From Kibdelosporangium banguiense (GTDB lineage Bacteria > Actinomycetota > Actinomycetes > Mycobacteriales > Pseudonocardiaceae), in assembly GCF_017876405.1 (NCBI RefSeq), contig NZ_JAGINW010000001.1:7267203-7331202 (forward strand): a DNA stretch of 64,000 bases, given 5' to 3'. The notes under the pieces were generated by a model. That model was not told the origin of the DNA. It ran no database searches and worked only from the letters and a program-made list of their open reading frames with translations. The translations under genes were made by a program, and so were the position numbers. The stretch's first letter is position 1; the number at the start of each line of letters is the position of its first letter. Positions 25,494-33,721 of the stretch are shown here, piece after piece.

Positions 25494-26408
25494 TCAGTCC
25501 AGGCTGGGCAGCAGATCGAGAACGCGCCAGAGCGCCGGATTGGTCGAGCCACGGTCCCAGATGGCGTGTAGTTCCACCGGTTTGCCTGCCACGCCGCTGT
25601 TGCCGTTGAGCGGATCGCTGCCGCCCCGGATCAGGTCACGCAAGACGACTCCGTTGATGCCCAAGGATCGTGCGCTGGCCGGAGCGAGCGCCACGCCACG
25701 GCCGGCCGCCACGAGCAGCACGGCGGTGAGGATCTGGTGCACCTGCTGCTCGATCCGGGGATGGGCGTTGGTGAGGAACTGGACGGTGAGTTCGTGGAAG
25801 TAGCGGGCTTGGCCTGGGTTGTAGCTGACGATCGGCTGGCCGTCGAAGTCGTCCGGGGTGAGGGCGCGATCGAGTGTGGTGAGCGGGTGGCCGACGGGAA
25901 GCACGGCACACAGTGGCTCGCGGAAGACCACTCGGGAGTCGATGCTGCTGACGTTGAAGGGCGGGCGGGCCAGGCCCAGGTCGAGTTCACCGCGCAGGAC
26001 GCCGTCGACCTGTCCGGCCGTGACCCGCTCGTGCAGGATCACGTCAATCTCGGGTAGGTGCTCCGAGAGTTGCCGGAGCAATGTACCGAGCGTGCTGATG
26101 GCCGAGACGGCTGTGAAGCCGAGCCGGACTGTCCCGGCCGCGCCGCTCGCGATCCGGCGGGCCCGGTCGCTGGCCGTGTCGACCAGGGTGAGCATGCGCC
26201 GGGCCTCCTCCAGGAAGGCTCGTCCGGCGTCGGTGAGCAGGACACGCTGGCTGTCGCGTTTGAGCAGGGCCACGCCGACGATGCGCTCCAGCTTCTGGAT
26301 GTGGCGGCTGAGCGGTGGCTGCGTCATGCGCAACCGTTGCGCTGCCCGGCCGAAGTGGAGTTCCTCGGCGACCGCCACGAAAGCCTTGATCTGGTCGAGC
26401 GTCATCAC
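25494..26408 (-). CDS. LysR-family transcriptional regulator
   Basis: A 304-residue LysR regulator. The N-terminal winged HTH (FVAVAEELHFGRAAQRLRMTQPPLSRHIQ without the linker) is followed by a two-lobe effector domain. The start is the GTG at 26408 or the ATG at 26405. It is divergent from the TctCBA transporter genes, the usual arrangement for a LysR activator of the neighbouring operon, and it is also directly upstream of the ceramidase-like gene. The effector is probably a carboxylate carried by the transporter. Confidence 0.88.
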   Translation of the reverse strand: MMTLDQIKAFVAVAEELHFGRAAQRLRMTQPPLSRHIQKLERIVGVALLKRDSQRVLLTDAGRAFLEEARRMLTLVDTASDRARRIASGAAGTVRLGFTAVSAISTLGTLLRQLSEHLPEIDVILHERVTAGQVDGVLRGELDLGLARPPFNVSSIDSRVVFREPLCAVLPVGHPLTTLDRALTPDDFDGQPIVSYNPGQARYFHELTVQFLTNAHPRIEQQVHQILTAVLLVAAGRGVALAPASARSLGINGVVLRDLIRGGSDPLNGNSGVAGKPVELHAIWDRGSTNPALWRVLDLLPSLD

Positions 26409-26496
26409 GATGCCCGAAAGGTATCACCCGATGCCGAATTGGGTTTGGACGCCATGAAAACCTTTCCCTAATCTCCGGTATTTATGGAAAACGGTC

Positions 26497-26511
26497 ATCC
26501 GTTCAGCGGAT
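26497..26511. promoter_or_regulatory. Dyad in the LysR / tctC intergenic region
   Basis: ATCCG and CGGAT flank TTCAG, a 15-base dyad 52 bases before the tctC start in the 154-base gap between the divergent genes. LysR proteins bind imperfect dyads around T-N11-A, and this site fits. The assignment rests on position only. Confidence 0.3.
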
Positions 26512-26562
26512 GCCTTGTGTTCCAGCGGAAAACCGCGCGGCCGCCCGCACGAAGGAGAGTCG

Positions 26563-27567
26563 ATGCTGACATCTGGGTCCATCCGTCGCCGTGTCCTCGT
26601 GTGTGCCCTCGGGGCATCGGCCGCGATTGCACTGACGGCGTGTGACGTCAAGACGACTTCGTCGGGTGGCGGGGGACAGAGCTATCCGAAGGGCAATGTC
26701 CAGTTCAGCGTCGGATCGTCCGCGGGCGGTTCGACGGACCTGATCACCAGGGCGCTGGCGATGGGCATGAGCAAGCAGCTCAGCGTCGCCATGCCGGTGG
26801 TCAACAAGCCCGGTGCCAACGGCGCGCTCAACGCCAAAGAGCTCCAGGGCGCCCCGGCCGACGGCTACAAGGTCGCGGTGCAGAACGCGTCGCTGTTCAC
26901 CATCACGCCGCTGACCGTGTCCGCCGCCGAGGCGACCAGTATCGACAAGTTCGACGTGATCACCGGTATCTCCCGGGACGACTACGTCATGGCGACCAGT
27001 GCCCAGTCCGGCTTCAAGTCCATTGAGGATCTGAAGAAGTCCGGCAAGACGGTCCGTTACGGCACGACCGGCGTCGGAACCGGCGCCCAGCTGGCGTCCG
27101 CGCTGACGTTCAAGTCGGCCGGGATCACCGCGACGGCCGTGCCCTTCGACGGTGGGGCGCCCGCGCTGACGGCTCTGCTCGGCAACCAGGTCGACGTGTC
27201 GACCATGCAGATCGGTGAGGGGATCGAGAACATCAAGGCGGGCAAACTGGTTCCGCTCGCAGTGTTCTCGGCGCAACGTGTCGCCTTCCTGCCCGATGTG
27301 CGGACTGCCAAGGAACAGGGCTTCGACGTGCAGGTGACCCAGTACCGCTTCCTCACCGCGCCGAAGGGCACGCCCGAGGATGCCAAGGCCCGTCTGCTCG
27401 ACGCCGCCAAGAAGACCTTCACCACCGACGAGTACAAGAAGTTCAACGAGGAGAACTCACTCACGCCGATGGAGGTCTCCCCACAGGACGTCCTCGGCTC
27501 GTTGCAGGGCGACTCCGCGAAGTACCGCAAGCAGCTGGACGAATTCGGCATCAGCCTGGCCGGCTGA
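26563..27567 (+). CDS. tctC: Tripartite tricarboxylate transporter substrate-binding lipoprotein (TctC/Bug family)
   Basis: A 334-residue extracytoplasmic binding protein. The signal peptide ends in a lipobox with Cys27 (IALTAC). The Bug-family pattern follows: VQFSVGSSAGGSTDLITRALA, then VVNKPGANGALNA, then VRYGTTGVGTGAQLA. It captures carboxylates such as citrate and passes them to TctAB. The ATG at 26563 has GAAGGAG (26551-26557) ahead; an upstream in-frame codon at 26515 would place charged residues before the signal. It is the first gene of tctCBA. Confidence 0.9.
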   Translation: MLTSGSIRRRVLVCALGASAAIALTACDVKTTSSGGGGQSYPKGNVQFSVGSSAGGSTDLITRALAMGMSKQLSVAMPVVNKPGANGALNAKELQGAPADGYKVAVQNASLFTITPLTVSAAEATSIDKFDVITGISRDDYVMATSAQSGFKSIEDLKKSGKTVRYGTTGVGTGAQLASALTFKSAGITATAVPFDGGAPALTALLGNQVDVSTMQIGEGIENIKAGKLVPLAVFSAQRVAFLPDVRTAKEQGFDVQVTQYRFLTAPKGTPEDAKARLLDAAKKTFTTDEYKKFNEENSLTPMEVSPQDVLGSLQGDSAKYRKQLDEFGISLAG

Positions 27568-27600
27568 CCTCCGCTTGCCTGCCGCCACAAGGGAGTGAGC

Positions 27601-28113
27601 ATGGCCGAGTCGTCTGCTGACGAGCCCATTGACGCTGAACGGTTACAGGCCGATCTGGCCGAGGAACGCCCACCGCCGGCGGGCGCTGCCGCCCAGGTCG
27701 GTGCGGCTCTGGTCGCGTGCGCCGTCGGTGTCTTCGGGGTGGTCGTGTCCAGCGGGCTGGGACTCGGGCGGCTCACGCAGCCCGGTCCCGGCCTGTGGCC
27801 GTTTGCCATCAGCGTTGTCATCGTCGTGCTGTCGGCTGTGCTTGTCTTTGTAGGGCGGACAGCCAAGGACGCCGAGCAGTTCTCCAAAGCGAGCCTGCTC
27901 ACCGGTCTCGCCGTGGTGACGCTCATCCTGCTCGCCGTGCTGCTTCCGTTGATCGGGTTCGAGATCCCGTCGTTGCTGCTCATGTTCGTCTGGCTGCGCT
28001 GGCTGGGCCGGGAATCGTGGCGGTCGGCGATCGTGCTCAGCGTCGGCACTGTGGCCGTGCTCTACCTGCTGTTCGTCGTGCTGCTGCAGATCCCGTTGCC
28101 CCGCCTGGTCTGA
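27601..28113 (+). CDS. tctB: Tripartite tricarboxylate transporter small membrane subunit (TctB)
   Basis: A 170-residue protein with a ~30-residue hydrophilic N-terminus and four hydrophobic segments, matching the TctB pattern in length and in its position between tctC and tctA. GPGLWPFAISVVIVVLS is typical of the family. ATG 27601 is preferred over GTG 27595 because AAGGGAG lies at the right distance. It works with TctA as the membrane part of the carrier. Confidence 0.85.
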   Translation: MAESSADEPIDAERLQADLAEERPPPAGAAAQVGAALVACAVGVFGVVVSSGLGLGRLTQPGPGLWPFAISVVIVVLSAVLVFVGRTAKDAEQFSKASLLTGLAVVTLILLAVLLPLIGFEIPSLLLMFVWLRWLGRESWRSAIVLSVGTVAVLYLLFVVLLQIPLPRLV

Positions 28114-28122
28114 AGAGGACAC

Positions 28123-29655
28123 ATGGACATCTCCCCGATCCTCGACGGCTTCGGCGTCGTGCTCGAACCGGGCAACCTGCTCTACTGCTTGATAGGTGTC
28201 ATCATCGGCATGCTGATCGGCGTGCTCCCGGGGCTGGGTCCCGGCGCCACGATCGCGATCCTGCTGCCGATCACGTACGGCATCGAGCCGGTGTCGGCGA
28301 TCATCATGCTGGCCGGCATCTTCTACGGCGCCCAGTACGGTGGCACGATCACGTCGGTCCTGCTGCGCCTGCCCGGTGAGGCGTCCTCAGTGGTGACCGT
28401 GTTCGACGGATTCGCATTGGCCCGGAAGGGAAAGGCCGGCACCGCGCTGGGCATCGCGGCTATCGGCTCCTTCATCGGCGGGACCGTTTCGGTCATCGCC
28501 CTGACCATCCTGGCCCCGCTCGTCGCGAGCTTCGCACTCGACTTCGGCCCGCCGGAGTACGCGGCGCTGGGGATCCTCGGCGTCCTGCTGATCTCCACAG
28601 TGGGCAACGGCCACAGGCTCAAGGCGATCATCGCGGCGTGTGTGGGCCTGCTCCTCGCGACAGTCGGCCGGGACACCTTCACCGGTGCGGAACGGTTCAC
28701 CTTCGGCAGCCTGAATCTGGCCGAGGGCATCGACTTCATCCCGATCGCCATGGGCCTGTTCGGTCTCAGCGAGATCCTCTACAACATCGAGCAACGGCAT
28801 CATCAGGTGCACGCGCCGGCCAAAGTCACCAACGTTTGGCCGTCCCGCAAGGACCTCGGCGAGGCGAAAGGCGCGATCGGCCGAGGCTCGGTGATCGGGT
28901 TCGTTCTCGGTGTGCTGCCTGGCGGTGGCGCGACGTTGTCCTCGCTGGTGGCGTACGCGGTGGAGAAACGCCGTGCGAAGCAACCGGATCGCTTCGGCCG
29001 GGGCGCCATCGAAGGCGTGGCTGCGCCGGAGACCGCGAACAACGCGGCGGCCACGTCGTCGTTCATCCCGCTGCTGACCCTGGGCATCCCGGCGAACGCG
29101 ACGATGGCCCTCATGTTCGGCGCGCTGCTCATCCAGGGCGTCCAGCCAGGGCCGCAGCTGGTCACCGAGCACCCCGACCTCTTCTGGGGCGTGGTCAACT
29201 CGATGTACATCGGCAACATCCTGTTGCTGATCATGAGCATCCCCATGGTCGGCCTGTTCGTGCGGATCCTGCGGGTCCGCCCCGGCGTCCTCGCCCCGAT
29301 CACGGTGCTCATCACCCTGCTCGGCGCCTACACCGTCAACAACCAGGTCTACGACATCTTCCTGGTCGCCGCCTTCGGCCTGCTCGGCTACCTGATGAAG
29401 AAGTTCGGGTTCGAGCCCGGCCCGCTGGTGCTCGCGTTCGTCCTCGGCTCGCTGATCGAAAGCTCCGCACGGCAGTCCCTGCTGATCTTCGGCGGCGACC
29501 CGACCGGCTTCCTGACCCGCCCGATCTCAGGCACGGTTCTCGCCCTGGTCGTCCTAGTAGCCTTACTTCCCTTGCTGCGCAGGGTAATCCGCCGCAGGAA
29601 GGGCGGGCCGGTGACCGCTCAGCCGGAATCGTCCGCTGAGGACAGAACCGTGTAG
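28123..29655 (+). CDS. tctA: Tripartite tricarboxylate transporter large permease (TctA)
   Basis: A 510-residue membrane protein with about twelve segments. It carries both conserved family repeats: GVLPGLGPGATIAILLPITYG (split across ~residues 30-50) and the later VLPGGGATLSSLVAYAVEK with GVAAPETANNAAATSSFIPLLTLG. TctA is the ion-coupled channel of the transporter. It starts nine bases after tctB. Its last 37 bases overlap the convergent fadD17 gene. Confidence 0.92.
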   Translation: MDISPILDGFGVVLEPGNLLYCLIGVIIGMLIGVLPGLGPGATIAILLPITYGIEPVSAIIMLAGIFYGAQYGGTITSVLLRLPGEASSVVTVFDGFALARKGKAGTALGIAAIGSFIGGTVSVIALTILAPLVASFALDFGPPEYAALGILGVLLISTVGNGHRLKAIIAACVGLLLATVGRDTFTGAERFTFGSLNLAEGIDFIPIAMGLFGLSEILYNIEQRHHQVHAPAKVTNVWPSRKDLGEAKGAIGRGSVIGFVLGVLPGGGATLSSLVAYAVEKRRAKQPDRFGRGAIEGVAAPETANNAAATSSFIPLLTLGIPANATMALMFGALLIQGVQPGPQLVTEHPDLFWGVVNSMYIGNILLLIMSIPMVGLFVRILRVRPGVLAPITVLITLLGAYTVNNQVYDIFLVAAFGLLGYLMKKFGFEPGPLVLAFVLGSLIESSARQSLLIFGGDPTGFLTRPISGTVLALVVLVALLPLLRRVIRRRKGGPVTAQPESSAEDRTV

Positions 29656-31199
29656 GTGATGTCCTGGCCGGATCGCGTCCAGATCGTGCCGGGGCAGTTC
29701 AGGCCTTCGGTGGACAGTTGCCGTTTGAGGACCTTGAACGTCGAGGTGCGGGGTAGCTCGCGCATTGTGCGGACGTACCGGGGGATCTGTTTGGGGCCGA
29801 GGTCCGGCTGGCCGACGAGGAACCGGCCGAAGTCGGCTGGGTCCAGCGGTGTCCCGTTGGTGACGATGGCGGCCATCACCTGGTCGCCGGTAACGGGATC
29901 CGGCACGGCGTAGACGGCGGTGTCGGTGATTGCGGGGTGCCGCAACAGGATTTGCTCGATCGGGGCTGTGCCGAGGTTCTCGCCGTCGACGCGGAGCCAG
30001 TCGCCGAGCCGTCCGGCGAAGTAGCAGAATCCTTCGGTGTCGGCGTAGGCGAGATCGCCGGTGTGGTACCGGCCGTCACGTAACCGTTCCGCGTCGGCAT
30101 CGGGGTCGCGGTAGTACCCGGCGAACCATCCGGCGCCGGAGGTGTTGACCAGTTCGCCGACTGCTTCTTCGGCGTTGAGCAGGCGGCCGTCGGGATCGAA
30201 TTCGGCCGGTGGGCAGGGGAGACCGGTGTGCGGGTGCAGGATGGCCACGTCGTCGGTGGGTCTGCCGAGTGAATTGGGTGGCGTGTCGTCAGTGCGGGCG
30301 AAGCCCACTCCGCCTTCCGTTGAGCCGAAGGCGTCGATGACCTTGCAGCCAAAGCGTTGTTCGAACTTGGTCAGGTCGGCGCTGGCTCCCTCGTTGCCGT
30401 AGACGAGGCGTAGTGGGTTGTCCGCGTCGTCCGGGCGTGGGGGAGTGGTGAGGACATAGGACAGTGGCTTGCCCACATAGTTGGCGTAGGTCGCGCCGAA
30501 CTTCCGTACGTCGGGCAGGAAACCGGAGGCGGAGAACCGTCGGCGCAGGGCGACGCTCGCGCCTGCCGCGAGCCCGACGGCCCAGCCCGCCATGATGGCG
30601 TTGGAATGGAACATCGGCATGGACACGTAGACCGTGTCCGACGCGGAGAGTCTGAAGCGGTCCGCGAGCATCCAGCCCGGGAACGCGATCTTGCCATGCG
30701 TGCAGCGCACGGCTTTCGGGTTGCCGCTGGTGCCCGAGGTGAAGATCAGCATGAGCAGGTCGTCGGCGGATGCCGGGACCGGATCGAGCGGTGCGGTGGC
30801 GGGCGTCGTCCATGACTCCAGTTCGCGCACGTCGATACCGTCCAGATCCAGCCCGGCCAGCAGCGGCAGGTGCTTGCGCTCGGCGAGCACAAGCTGGCAA
30901 TCCGCGAGCCGGATGTCCCGCGCGAGGGCTTCCCCTCGCCGGGTGGGGTTGAGCCCGACCAGCACCGCGCCGGAGAACGCGCACGCGCCCAGGAGGAACG
31001 AGAAGGCCGGCACGTTGTCGGCCAGAACGCCGACATGGGGCGGTACATCCCAGCGCAGCGCCGCCCGGAGGGCAGCCGCGTGGCATGCCGAGGCCCGCAC
31101 GTGCTCGGCCCAGGAATATGTCTCGTCCTCGAAGCACAGGCCGCGATGGTCGTCCTCGGCGCGGGCCAGCAGCAGGTCGGTGACCGTCGGGACGCTCAT
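29619..31199 (-). CDS. fadD17: FadD17-like steroid/fatty acyl-CoA synthetase
   Basis: A 526-residue adenylate-forming enzyme with the AMP-binding motif IFTSGTSGNPKA and the downstream YRDPDADAERL...YHTGDLAY and GRLGDWLRVDGENL blocks. YVSMPMFHSNAIMAGWAVG and GATYANYVGKPLSYVL match mycobacterial FadD17 closely, as I remember it. That enzyme activates steroid side-chain carboxylates in sterol catabolism. ATG 31199 follows GGAGGAG. A KstR-type operator lies 21 bases upstream, which supports a sterol-responsive role. Confidence 0.85.
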   Translation of the reverse strand: MSVPTVTDLLLARAEDDHRGLCFEDETYSWAEHVRASACHAAALRAALRWDVPPHVGVLADNVPAFSFLLGACAFSGAVLVGLNPTRRGEALARDIRLADCQLVLAERKHLPLLAGLDLDGIDVRELESWTTPATAPLDPVPASADDLLMLIFTSGTSGNPKAVRCTHGKIAFPGWMLADRFRLSASDTVYVSMPMFHSNAIMAGWAVGLAAGASVALRRRFSASGFLPDVRKFGATYANYVGKPLSYVLTTPPRPDDADNPLRLVYGNEGASADLTKFEQRFGCKVIDAFGSTEGGVGFARTDDTPPNSLGRPTDDVAILHPHTGLPCPPAEFDPDGRLLNAEEAVGELVNTSGAGWFAGYYRDPDADAERLRDGRYHTGDLAYADTEGFCYFAGRLGDWLRVDGENLGTAPIEQILLRHPAITDTAVYAVPDPVTGDQVMAAIVTNGTPLDPADFGRFLVGQPDLGPKQIPRYVRTMRELPRTSTFKVLKRQLSTEGLNCPGTIWTRSGQDITYTVLSSADDSG

Positions 31200-31219
31200 C
31201 CACACTCCTCCAGCAAGAG

Positions 31220-31233
31220 TAGAACAGGTTCTA
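31220..31233. promoter_or_regulatory. KstR-type operator upstream of fadD17
   Basis: TAGAACAGGTTCTA fits the published KstR consensus TnnAACnnGTTnnA at every fixed position and is a perfect palindrome apart from its two central bases. The symmetry extends several bases on both sides. KstR is the TetR-family repressor of cholesterol catabolism in actinobacteria. The site sits just ahead of the fadD17 ribosome-binding site, as expected for repression. Confidence 0.75.
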
Positions 31234-31265
31234 TTCTTACCATCGCGGAGGCGGTGCTGGTGGGA

Positions 31266-32015
31266 CTAACTCACGCGGTCGAGCAAAGCGAACAGGTTGT
31301 CCCAGTGCCGGCGTTCGCCTTCCGCGTGGTAGGCGGCCGTGTCCGACATGGTGAACCCGTGCTCCGCGCCTTCGTACACCTCGGAGGTGTAGCGCACGCC
31401 GGCCTTGTCGAGGGCTGCCTCCAGGACCTTGATCTGCTCCGCGGACATCGCGTGGTCCTGGTCGGCGTGGGCGAAGTAGGCCTCACCAGTGATGTTGCCG
31501 ACGCTCAGGTGCGGGCTGTCCGCGTCGTCGGTGGCCAGGCGGCCGGCGTGGAAACCGGCCACGGCTTTGATGCGGTCCGGATGCGCTTCGATGGCACGCA
31601 GGGCGTTGGTGCCACCCATGCAGTAGCCGATCACGACCACTTCGCCCGCGTCCACGCCGGGCTGAGCGGCGAAGAAGTCCAGATAGGACTGGGTGTCGGC
31701 GGCGATCGCGGCCGCGGTGAGCTGCTGGATGAACGGCATGATCTTGCCGAAGATCTGGCCCCGCTGGGCGGGATCGTCCATTCCGGCCAGGTCGAACTGC
31801 GGGCACCGGCCGCCGCGGTAGAGGATGTTCGGCGCCAGTACGGCGTAGCCCTTCTCGGCCGCGATCCGCTCGGCCATTTCCAAGAGCCTGGGCCGTAACC
31901 CGAACGCGTCCTCGAAGAACAGGACACCAGGGAACGGACCATCCCCTTCCGGGACAACAAGATACGAATCGGCCACGCCGTCTTCGGTCGGCACGTCGAC
32001 CATTGAGGTTCGCAT
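31266..32015 (-). CDS. Dienelactone hydrolase family protein, 5' flank cut by an insertion sequence
   Basis: A 249-residue alpha/beta hydrolase. The triad is visible: Cys in VIGYCMGG, Asp in AHADQDHAM and His in EGAEHGFT. Dienelactone hydrolases open lactones in chloroaromatic catabolism, but many relatives act on other esters. The natural start is ATG 32015 (MRTSMVDV). The IS element ends 13 bases upstream, so the native ribosome-binding site and promoter are gone. An in-frame start inside the IS (32084) would add 23 IS-encoded residues. Expression now may depend on read-through from the transposase. Confidence 0.85.
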   Translation of the reverse strand: MRTSMVDVPTEDGVADSYLVVPEGDGPFPGVLFFEDAFGLRPRLLEMAERIAAEKGYAVLAPNILYRGGRCPQFDLAGMDDPAQRGQIFGKIMPFIQQLTAAAIAADTQSYLDFFAAQPGVDAGEVVVIGYCMGGTNALRAIEAHPDRIKAVAGFHAGRLATDDADSPHLSVGNITGEAYFAHADQDHAMSAEQIKVLEAALDKAGVRYTSEVYEGAEHGFTMSDTAAYHAEGERRHWDNLFALLDRVS

Positions 32016-32028
32016 GCTTGCGAATCTA

Positions 32029-32045
32029 AAGGTTGTCCCGTAATG
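32029..32045 (+). repeat. Left terminal inverted repeat of the IS element
   Basis: A 17-base end that matches the right end without a mismatch. TA (32027-32028) precedes it as the target duplication. Confidence 0.85.
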
Positions 32046-32103
32046 ATCTTGGGTGTAGGTCGGTGGTGGACCAGTGCCCGCCACCAGGTGTGATGTGGAT
32101 CGA

Positions 32104-32898
32104 TCAGCAGGTCATGGCCAGGTTGCGCATCTGGGCCACGCCACGCAGGGCATACCAGACGCCGTCGCCTTTACGTCGGCAGTTACGGAGAATGTTCCAG
32201 GACTTCATATGCGCCAACGCGTGCTCGACCCGAGCACGGATGCTTTTGTGCACCGTGTTCAGATCCTCCTGCCACACGGGAAGGCTGCGTCCCTTACCCG
32301 GCTTGCGGTACGGGATGATCACCTCCGGGTTGCCCAGGTAGCCGCCATCGGCCATCACGTTCGCGCCCACGCACTGCTGGTCCACGCCCGAGTCCCGATA
32401 TGCCCGACTGTCGTGTCGGTTGCCCGGCATGGTGCTCCCGACCGCGACACCCCTGCGGGTGTTGGCGTCGATGACGACCTGCATGTTCACCGAGTATCGG
32501 TAGTTCTTGCTGGATGCGGACACGCTGCGGTCGTGGGTGGGGACCAGCGTGCCGTCCACGATCAGAACAGTGTGGGGGCTGTGCGGGATGGTCACCGGCG
32601 GGAGCACCAGCAGCGGCGCGACGTGCTCCACAACGCGGTTGGCGGCGGATTTGGAGATCCCGAACAGCAACGCGATCTGCCGGAAGGTCAGGTTGGTGCG
32701 GTAGTACACCGCAGTCAGCAACACCCGGTCGGTCAGCGGCAGGCCCCAGCGCCGGCCAACACCGACCTGCTCACCACCCCGACCGGCCACAATGCCCACC
32801 AACTCCTGAAACTGCCGGACCGACAAACCCGTGAACACCGACACCCACCCGGGCCGGTCCGCCCTGATCACCTGCTCCACACCATGATCAACGATCAA
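32104..32898 (-). CDS. IS5-family-like DDE transposase
   Basis: A 264-residue transposase. An N-terminal HTH region (TFRQIALLFGISKSAANRVV, residues ~71-90) is followed by the DDE catalytic residues: Asp115 in LIVDGTLVP, Asp184 in MADGGYLG and Glu225 in RARVEHALAH. No frameshift or internal stop is seen, so it appears functional. The start is a TTG at 32898, with GTG codons at 32880 and 32871 as alternatives. It is transcribed towards the dienelactone hydrolase gene. Confidence 0.88.
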   Translation of the reverse strand: MIVDHGVEQVIRADRPGWVSVFTGLSVRQFQELVGIVAGRGGEQVGVGRRWGLPLTDRVLLTAVYYRTNLTFRQIALLFGISKSAANRVVEHVAPLLVLPPVTIPHSPHTVLIVDGTLVPTHDRSVSASSKNYRYSVNMQVVIDANTRRGVAVGSTMPGNRHDSRAYRDSGVDQQCVGANVMADGGYLGNPEVIIPYRKPGKGRSLPVWQEDLNTVHKSIRARVEHALAHMKSWNILRNCRRKGDGVWYALRGVAQMRNLAMTC

Positions 32899-32908
32899 CG
32901 GTTCCCGC

Positions 32909-32925
32909 CATTACGGGACAACCTT
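32909..32925 (-). repeat. Right terminal inverted repeat of the IS element
   Basis: The exact inverse of the left 17-base end. TA (32926-32927) follows as the second copy of the target duplication. Confidence 0.85.
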
Positions 32926-32953
32926 TAGTCCTCATCGTCCGGCGCCGCCGGGT

Positions 32954-33637
32954 TCACTGCCAGCTTTCGCGCCGGTGTCGCAGGCCGTCGAGGATCAGGT
33001 CGAGTCCGATGCCGAACTCCTCGGTGTAGACGTAACCGGGTTTCAGGGCGTGGCCGGCGATCATCTCGGCGAGGTGCGGGAACTCGTCGCGGGGCAGCTG
33101 ACGCAGGATCGAGCCCGCCACGTCCTCCAGGCCGGCCGGGGGCTGGAAGGGCAGGCTGAGCTCCTGGAGGGTGAACCCGTAGATGTAGCTGTCCAGCACC
33201 GAGAACGCGTGTGCCGCACCGGCGATCGAGAAGCCCGCCGACCGTAGGCAGCCGATCACCGCGTTGTGGTGGCGCAGAGTCGCATGACCAGGGTTTGTCC
33301 GTGAGTCCATCAGGCTGACCGCCCATGGGTGGCGGATCAGAGCGTCGTGCATCGAGACGGCCCGCTGCCGCATCGCGGCCTGCCAGTCGGTGCCGGTGGT
33401 GTCGCCGGCCGGTAGCTCGATCTCGCTGAAGACGAGGTCGACCATGCCGTCGAGGATCATGTCCTTGTTGCGGAAGTGGTGGTACAGCGACATGGCCTCG
33501 ACGCCGAGCTGTTTGGCCAGCTTGCGCGTACTCGGCACACCGGTGCCGTCCTCGTCGGCCAACGCGACCGCCGTACGAAGCACCATCTCCTTGCTGAGCG
33601 AGTTGCGGCGCGATGTGCCGGCCGGCTCCGTGGCCAC
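32954..33637 (-). CDS. TetR-family transcriptional regulator
   Basis: A 227-residue TetR regulator with HTH STRKLAKQLGVEAMSLYHHF (~residues 35-54) and a TetR-C-type ligand domain. The GTG start at 33637 follows AGGAGG (33643-33648). A GTG/ATG at 33664 would place the N-terminus upstream of that site. It is divergent from the NAD(P)-binding protein gene, with two tandem palindromes in between. Its 3' end is intact and stops 28 bases from the IS. It probably regulates itself, the divergent gene and formerly the dienelactone hydrolase gene. Confidence 0.88.
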   Translation of the reverse strand: MATEPAGTSRRNSLSKEMVLRTAVALADEDGTGVPSTRKLAKQLGVEAMSLYHHFRNKDMILDGMVDLVFSEIELPAGDTTGTDWQAAMRQRAVSMHDALIRHPWAVSLMDSRTNPGHATLRHHNAVIGCLRSAGFSIAGAAHAFSVLDSYIYGFTLQELSLPFQPPAGLEDVAGSILRQLPRDEFPHLAEMIAGHALKPGYVYTEEFGIGLDLILDGLRHRRESWQ

Positions 33638-33664
33638 GTAGTCCTCCTGTCTGAGACTTGACAA

Positions 33665-33679
33665 CCTTACACTGCAAGG
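33665..33679. promoter_or_regulatory. TetR operator, copy 1
   Basis: CCTTACACTGCAAGG is an imperfect 15-base palindrome (CCTTAC/GCAAGG arms) directly upstream of the TetR gene. A more symmetrical copy lies exactly 20 bases further on. Extended arms ACAACCTT/AAGGTTGT (33661-33668 and 33676-33683) add to the symmetry. Confidence 0.6.
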
Positions 33680-33684
33680 TTGTA

Positions 33685-33699
33685 CCTTACGGCGTAAGG
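33685..33699. promoter_or_regulatory. TetR operator, copy 2
   Basis: CCTTACGGCGTAAGG is a perfect palindrome with CCTTAC/GTAAGG arms. It is 20 bases (about two helical turns) from copy 1 and 23 bases before the GTG start of the divergent gene. The pair suggests cooperative binding of two TetR dimers on one face of the DNA. Confidence 0.65.
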
Positions 33700-33721
33700 G
33701 TGGCGAACCGAGGAGAGAGTC

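Larger units (their letters stand above)
32029..32925 (-). mobile_element. Complete IS5-family-like insertion sequence, 897 bp
   Basis: The element has perfect 17-bp terminal inverted repeats (AAGGTTGTCCCGTAATG) at 32029-32045 and 32909-32925 and a single intact transposase gene. The flanks read CTA on the left and TAG on the right, consistent with insertion into CTAG with duplication of TA. This is typical of one IS5 subgroup. It lies between the TetR gene and the dienelactone hydrolase gene, which would otherwise be about 40 bases apart on the same strand. Confidence 0.88.

Noticed and set aside
32026-32928. Similarity of the IS ends (ACAACCTTTA) to the repeated motif at 57308 and 62748
   Set aside because: It is limited to ten bases and explained by the IS inverted repeat. 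There is no sign of IS remnants at the other two places.
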